24,098 nucleotides of DNA, taken from positions 1-24,098 of IMG/VR virus record IMGVR_UViG_3300017951_000133. One strand, given 5' to 3'. Below are positions 21,413 through 24,098 of this stretch, piece after piece. This DNA is from a virus. The notes under the pieces are model-generated. The model was not told the DNA's origin, did no database searches, and worked only from the letters and a program-made list of their open reading frames with translations. The stretch's first letter is position 1, and each line of letters begins with the position of its first letter. The position numbers and the translations under genes were made by a program.

Positions 21413-21832
21413 ATGCCCCGAAGTACAGTATCAAAAAAGAAACTCTTCAGAGAGTTTTCGAAGTTGAATCAAAGGTACGTAAAAAACAACTACCTCAAGT
21501 ACCTAAGAGTCAACATAAGGGACTTCTGCGAGAGGAACGATATATTCGAGAAAGAACTCATGTTTATGCTATGGGCATACGACTTAGAGTTCTGGACGCT
21601 CAGGTACGCAGCAGAGGATTACGACTATTCTGAAAAGAAGTTGGCAGAACGTATTGTCTATCAGCTAGTTAATGCTGGTTACCTCTACAAACACTTTGAT
21701 AAGCTAACCCCTTCTACAACGTATGAAGACCACTTGTTCAGGGAGGAGACCAAGTTTAACTTTAGGGTGAGATATGCACTGACACAAAAAGCAAGGCTTC
21801 TTGTGCAGCGATTCTACAAAGAAATAGAGTGA
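21413..21832 (+). CDS. Winged-helix DNA-binding protein, MarR-like, only plus-strand gene
   Basis: 139 residues from ATG 21413. The order of elements fits a winged helix. Long N-terminal helices (KKKLFREFSKLNQRYVKNNY; FEKELMFMLWAYDLEFWTLR) come first. A candidate recognition helix follows in KKLAERIVYQLVNAGYLYKH, then a wing, and RVRYALTQKARLLVQRFYKE at the end, where Y-x-LT-x-KA/G-x-x-L is the usual MarR/PadR signature. It is the only gene on this strand. It starts 11 bases from the opposing start codon and ends flush with the stop of the endolysin gene. It may regulate its divergent neighbours or itself. No catalytic or ligand residues are evident. Confidence 0.75.
   Translation: MPRSTVSKKKLFREFSKLNQRYVKNNYLKYLRVNIRDFCERNDIFEKELMFMLWAYDLEFWTLRYAAEDYDYSEKKLAERIVYQLVNAGYLYKHFDKLTPSTTYEDHLFREETKFNFRVRYALTQKARLLVQRFYKEIE
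21470..21477 (-). promoter_or_regulatory. Possible -7 element for the 21401 minus block
   Basis: TACCTTTG on the minus strand fits TAnnTTTG, with TTG 18 bases upstream of it. It would give a leader of about 65 bases before ATG 21401 and would lie inside the plus-strand gene, so the two genes would share overlapping transcripts. A chance match inside coding sequence is possible. Confidence 0.35.
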
Positions 21833-22309
21833 TTATTTTTCTCCGAAGATTACTTCGTAGTAAGTCTTTCCTTGATCATCACGACAAGCTTTGAGACACC
21901 TGCCACGATTAATCCCATCGTAAACGAAGCTAACGTGAACCCAATCAGGATTGTCTTCGTCACCAAACTCCCAAATAAGCTGATCAAACGTAAGGTTGTT
22001 GAGTATATACTGGAAGATTTGAGAGTTTGTGCAGCGTCCGAAAACGTCTGCGTCCAGATCGAGTGCTCTGCCTTCCATATGTTGGCTGCGGCTACTGCCA
22101 CCGATAGCAGTGTTGAGCTCAGCTGAGCGATAGCCGCTCGACACGTATATAGGGCACCCGAAAGCGTCCCTAAGAGGTTGAAATACGTTGAGCGCAACTT
22201 GTCGAAGATTTTCTGTAGTCCAGTCATCAGGGGTGTTATCTATACCAAGGCGTTTAGCCGTGGTGCTTTTTGTCACTTCTGCGAGCGACAGATTTTTTGA
22301 CAGCTTCAT
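21833..22309 (-). CDS. Endolysin, M15 zinc D-Ala-D-Ala-type peptidase
   Basis: 158 residues from ATG 22309 (ATGA overlap with the upstream stop). The family motifs are present and in order: SSGYRS (58-62), S-Q-H77-M-E-G-R-A-L-D84-L-D, and W123-V-H125. H77, D84 and H125 are the expected zinc ligands, and E114 (LIWEFG) is a candidate catalytic acid. The length is that of single-domain M15A/peptidase_M15_3 enzymes, with no cell-wall binding domain and no signal peptide, so export would need a holin, and none is recognised here. It should cut peptidoglycan cross-links at lysis. Its stop is adjacent to that of the convergent plus-strand gene. Confidence 0.9.
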   Translation of the reverse strand: MKLSKNLSLAEVTKSTTAKRLGIDNTPDDWTTENLRQVALNVFQPLRDAFGCPIYVSSGYRSAELNTAIGGSSRSQHMEGRALDLDADVFGRCTNSQIFQYILNNLTFDQLIWEFGDEDNPDWVHVSFVYDGINRGRCLKACRDDQGKTYYEVIFGEK

Positions 22310-22542
22310 CCCTTATTGAGAAGGTTGAATGTATCTGGGTAGGCCTTGTCAATGTCGTTGCTCACCTTAAACTTGTTCAAAAGTCTTTTCTTCTCCTCTT
22401 TGCTAATCTTCCCAGAATCAACTTGCTTGTTGAGCATGGCTTCGTATTGCTTAGCATTCATCCCAGAGGAAGGTTTCTTTTCAAGGCGCTTGAGAAGGCC
22501 TTTTACGCTGGGATCTCCTGACTTGTTTTTTAACGTCTTCAT
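22306..22542 (-). CDS. Small charged protein upstream of the endolysin
   Basis: 78 residues from ATG 22542; its TGA overlaps the endolysin ATG (ATGA). It is helical and basic, with an opening MKTLKNKSGDPSVKGLLKRL, a segment KQYEAMLNKQVDSGKISKEE that fits two short helices, and an end SNDIDKAYPDTFNLLNKG. No transmembrane helix is present, so it is not a typical holin. The MKT start is shared with three other genes in this region. Function unknown; co-translation with the endolysin is likely. Confidence 0.65.
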   Translation of the reverse strand: MKTLKNKSGDPSVKGLLKRLEKKPSSGMNAKQYEAMLNKQVDSGKISKEEKKRLLNKFKVSNDIDKAYPDTFNLLNKG

Positions 22543-22618
22543 TGTTTAGGCGTCTTTTTTCATTCTCTACTCCAGAGTCCTTTCGCTTCTGCTTGGGATT
22601 GAAGTAGTATTTCCTCAC
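22481..22618 (-). CDS. Possible tiny basic ORF with GTG start
   Basis: A GTG that overlaps the preceding stop (GTGA) opens 45 codons to TGA at 22483-22481, overlapping the next gene by 62 bases in another frame. The product RKYYFNPKQKRKDSGVENEK and what follows is basic and aromatic at its start, like other tiny proteins here. It fills an otherwise untranslated 72-base gap. The long overlap and non-ATG start make it doubtful. Confidence 0.3.
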   Translation of the reverse strand: MRKYYFNPKQKRKDSGVENEKRRLNNEDVKKQVRRSQRKRPSQAP

Positions 22619-22857
22619 TTAACCCCAGAGAGCTTTCTGTATCTGTCTACAAGAGCCTTCGCTTCAGGAGTGCCTTTAGCTTTCTTGATCTGTTCTTCTA
22701 ACCCTTTCATCATAGCAGCCTTCTTAGGGTCGTAGCTTCCACCATTATTGTACTTCATGCCTTTGCCAGCCTTCTTGACGCCACGGCCTTTGAGTACATC
22801 TGCCATAGTAACCTTTCCGTCACCGTTCAGATCTGGGAATTTCTTTTTTGTCTTCAT
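22615..22857 (-). CDS. Small protein with EF-hand/dockerin-like DLNGDGKVTMAD loop
   Basis: 80 residues from ATG 22857. The frame extends six codons upstream but would cross the promoter. The N-terminal loop D9-L-N11-G-D13-G-K-V-T-M-A-D20 has acids at calcium-loop positions 1, 3, 5 and 12, and is followed by VLKGRGVKK. A single loop of this kind, usually as FPDLxGDGKVTxADxLKGRGV, occurs in many small phage proteins of unknown role. The C-terminal half is a basic helix, DPKKAAMMKGLEEQIKKA, and ends in YRKLSGVK. The ATG is five bases from the -7 element. It probably binds calcium and could help hold virion proteins together, which is inference. Confidence 0.75.
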   Translation of the reverse strand: MKTKKKFPDLNGDGKVTMADVLKGRGVKKAGKGMKYNNGGSYDPKKAAMMKGLEEQIKKAKGTPEAKALVDRYRKLSGVK

Positions 22858-22862
22858 GACAG

Positions 22863-22870
22863 CAAATATA
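22863..22870 (-). promoter_or_regulatory. Bacteroidota-type -7 element, leaderless start
   Basis: TATATTTG (22870-22863) on the minus strand is followed by CTGTC and ATG at 22857. It lies one base from the stop of the preceding gene, so it starts a new unit that may run through the endolysin. No TTG is visible at -33. Confidence 0.65.
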
Positions 22871-22871
22871 A

Positions 22872-23000
22872 TCACTTATTTTTAAAGTATTCTACCTGCT
22901 TAAGCCGCCTCATAGCAGCCAGCCTGCTTCCATAAGGCCCCCCTAAAGCCTTCCCACTTTCACTCTTGACGTAATACCCGTCTTTCTTCTTTACAATCAT
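22872..23000 (-). CDS. Tiny conserved phage protein with RRLKQVEYFK motif (42 residues)
   Basis: 42 residues from ATG 23000, which overlaps the preceding TGA (ATGA), to TGA at 22874-22872. It reads MIVKKKDGYYVKSESGKALG, then GPYGSRLAAMRRLKQVEYFK. The pattern G-x-Y-V-x-S-E-S-G-K-x-L-G-G-P-Y...A..RLxQVEYFK is one I recognise as a short module in many phage and viral proteins, with a beta hairpin followed by one helix. Despite its size the motif and coupled start make it a credible gene. Function unknown. Confidence 0.8.
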   Translation of the reverse strand: MIVKKKDGYYVKSESGKALGGPYGSRLAAMRRLKQVEYFKNK

Positions 23001-23602
23001 TGCATAAGGCTCCTGAAGTGGTCTCTTCTGTCCTTCTCACCCTTAAAGTGTCCAACCTGATACTGATCAGCCCAGTTCTCTTTGCTAGAAAGCACCTTTT
23101 CAACCGAAGTAGAAGGATCTTTAGCAAAGTGAGCCGTAAACAACATATCCTGTATCTCTGGATCCAAAGAACTCACATCCCTCAGCTCATCGTCACTCAA
23201 CTCAGGATACTCCATATCCCTTTTCTCTGCAATAGACTTCAACCTGTTGTATGCTGTCTGTGCTGTAGGGTAGTCAAACTGGTAAGCACCCCTCCCAACA
23301 CCTACAGGTATGTCAACACCATCAACAGTAACTATCTGACGCTGCCTATACGGGTCTGGTGAGTCAGGTCCAGCCTCAACCCTTCTTACTTGATCCCTGA
23401 ACTCTGCAAAATCAATCTCAGAACCCTGATACGGGGCCTGAACAATGCTGTCCAAAGCAGCAAGATTCAAGTAATTGTCACCCTCATCATGAAACTCGCT
23501 AAAACCAACTGGAACCAAGTTGCCAGCCTCGTTGTAACGATAACCCTTAGGGGGATCCTTCTGCACTTTCATGCCCTCTTGGGCTCTGTATACTGTTTTC
23601 AT
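22997..23602 (-). CDS. Lysozyme/transglycosylase-like phage protein
   Basis: 201 residues from ATG 23602; the open frame goes on to a TTG at 23614, but ATG gives the MKT start seen in its neighbours. The region VRRVE76AGPDSPDPY, followed by GVGRGAYQFDYPTAQTAYNR, has the layout of lysozyme-like muramidases: a catalytic Glu at the end of a helix, then a G-A-Y-Q-F turn. The following segments, DPEIQDMLFTAHFAKDP, WADQYQVGHFKG and DHFRSLMQ, are helical with conserved-looking aromatics. No signal peptide. It may be a virion-associated cell-wall enzyme or a second lysis protein with the M15 endolysin downstream. The fold call is inference. Confidence 0.65.
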   Translation of the reverse strand: MKTVYRAQEGMKVQKDPPKGYRYNEAGNLVPVGFSEFHDEGDNYLNLAALDSIVQAPYQGSEIDFAEFRDQVRRVEAGPDSPDPYRQRQIVTVDGVDIPVGVGRGAYQFDYPTAQTAYNRLKSIAEKRDMEYPELSDDELRDVSSLDPEIQDMLFTAHFAKDPSTSVEKVLSSKENWADQYQVGHFKGEKDRRDHFRSLMQ

Positions 23603-23647
23603 GTCTAGATACAACTATTCTCGCGCCATAAAGAAAAAGGACTCTTC

Positions 23648-23657
23648 TGTGTACACA
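23648..23657. promoter_or_regulatory. Perfect 10-bp palindrome upstream of the muramidase-like gene
   Basis: TGTGTACACA is self-complementary and lies 45 bases before ATG 23602, in the region where a promoter is expected. It may be an operator. No consensus TAnnTTTG element is found here; the closest is TATCTAGA just before the ATG, which has two mismatches. Confidence 0.3.
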
Positions 23658-23916
23658 CAAAAACCAACTTTGTATGCTTATTCTTACTTCTGAATCGCTT
23701 CGATGCCGTAAAGGTATAAAGGAATTTTTGAAAAATCAAGATTAAACCAACGCTTTAAGCAAAGGACTCTAATATGCTGTAAAAGAAAGGGTTAGATGGT
23801 TGTTTTTGATGTGTTGTTGATACATTGTTAACCCAGATTAGAGCAGATTTTCGCTCCTGAAGGCAATGATCCGAAAAAATGCGGGAGAAATATGTAGGGT
23901 GGGGATTATATATATA

Positions 23917-24092
23917 TGCGTGCGACGCAGCGAGAGACCCGAAGTGGAGTCCGCTGACCGACAAATCTATGATTTGTAACGATGGCCAAAACATTTCAGC
24001 TTTTTCCTAAAAAGCTGATTGCCAAGCTGTTGGGGCTACTCTGTTAGAGTAGAGGTAGAGGAGAACCTTTCGCACACGATGCTCCGAAGGAG
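23917..24092. ncRNA. Cluster of triloop hairpins, possible structured RNA or ssDNA element
   Basis: Consecutive perfect hairpins with three-base loops: TGCGT-GCG-ACGCA (23917-23929), ACAAATC-TAT-GATTTGT (23961-23977), CAGCTTTTT-CCT-AAAAAGCTG (23997-24017), CTACTCT-GTT-AGAGTAG (24036-24052) and CTCC-GAA-GGAG (24082-24092). A further stem CAGCG/CGCTG (23928-23956) with inner GAC/GTC and CC/GG pairs lies between the first two. They may belong to a structured RNA, or be recognised as extruded or single-stranded DNA. Strand cannot be decided. None has a U-tract suitable for termination. Confidence 0.5.
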
Positions 24093-24098
24093 GCGGAC

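Larger units (their letters stand above)
23603..24098. other. Non-coding region at the right edge
   Basis: About 496 bases without a credible gene. The left half (to ~23880) is A/T-rich and contains the palindrome at 23648 and a GTTAAC site near 23827. A (TA)n run at about 23907-23917 leads into the cluster of hairpins. A 79-residue frame on the minus strand (23755-23994) crosses the hairpins and is not accepted as a gene. The sequence runs off the window, so its function may depend on what follows. Confidence 0.7.

Noticed and set aside
23755-23994. 79-residue open frame on the minus strand at the right edge
   Set aside because: It runs through three perfect hairpins and the TA repeat, has an unusual Trp/His/Cys-rich composition, no coupled neighbour and no motif. 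The hairpins explain the sequence better than coding.
23997-24017. CAGCTTTTT-CCT-AAAAAGCTG as an intrinsic terminator
   Set aside because: The A/T part of the stem is at the loop and no U-tract follows on either strand, the reverse of a terminator.
1-24098. Nine-base inverted match between the two window ends (GTCCGCCTC at 4-12, GAGGCGGAC at 24090-24098)
   Set aside because: The left copy is ordinary coding sequence in the fibre gene, the match stops after nine bases, and it is not at the exact left end. I treat it as chance.

Overview
The window is a structural, packaging and lysis segment of a double-stranded DNA tailed phage. It probably infects a member of the Bacteroidota, and a marine flavobacterium-like host is my best guess. 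The phage assignment rests on a large terminase, a portal protein, a scaffold followed by a HK97-type capsid protein, long fibre proteins, an M15 endolysin, a GroES-like co-chaperonin and two tRNA genes. The host assignment rests on repeated TATATTTG elements in front of gene blocks, which match the Bacteroidota -7 consensus TAnnTTTG, and on the absence of Shine-Dalgarno sites. No integrase, tape measure, sheath or RNA polymerase is visible, so tail type and lifestyle stay open.

All genes but one are on the minus strand, so transcription runs from right to left. From the right edge: a structured non-coding block (23603-24098); a muramidase-like gene and several very small genes (22481-23602); an M15 peptidase endolysin (21833-22309); one lone plus-strand winged-helix gene (21413-21832); a cluster of small conserved phage genes with a two-domain GroES-like protein (19780-21401); two tRNA genes interleaved with small basic proteins (19155-19726); a zinc-ribbon protein and TerL (16868-19139); portal (14376-16820); three tail or fibre proteins, one of 1458 residues (8413-14374); a small gene with a strong terminator (7999-8376); four small Lys/Arg-rich proteins (6925-7984); four small beta-rich proteins in two paralogous pairs (5061-6884); scaffold and major capsid protein (2520-5043); and three more virion-like proteins, the last cut by the left edge (1-2458).

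Most genes touch or overlap by 1 to 30 bases (TGATG, TAATG or ATGA junctions), so translation is probably coupled within each block. Promoter elements divide the strand into at least five transcription units. Three of them lie only 4-5 bases before an ATG, which predicts leaderless mRNAs.

The observations most worth a second look are the run of near-perfect triloop hairpins at the right edge; a tRNA-Ile with anticodon UAU beside a split in codon use (ATA absent from the capsid gene but half of the isoleucine codons in the left-edge fibre gene); the leaderless promoters; the small basic proteins sharing an MPKV(K/R)K start; and the tandem GroES-like protein.
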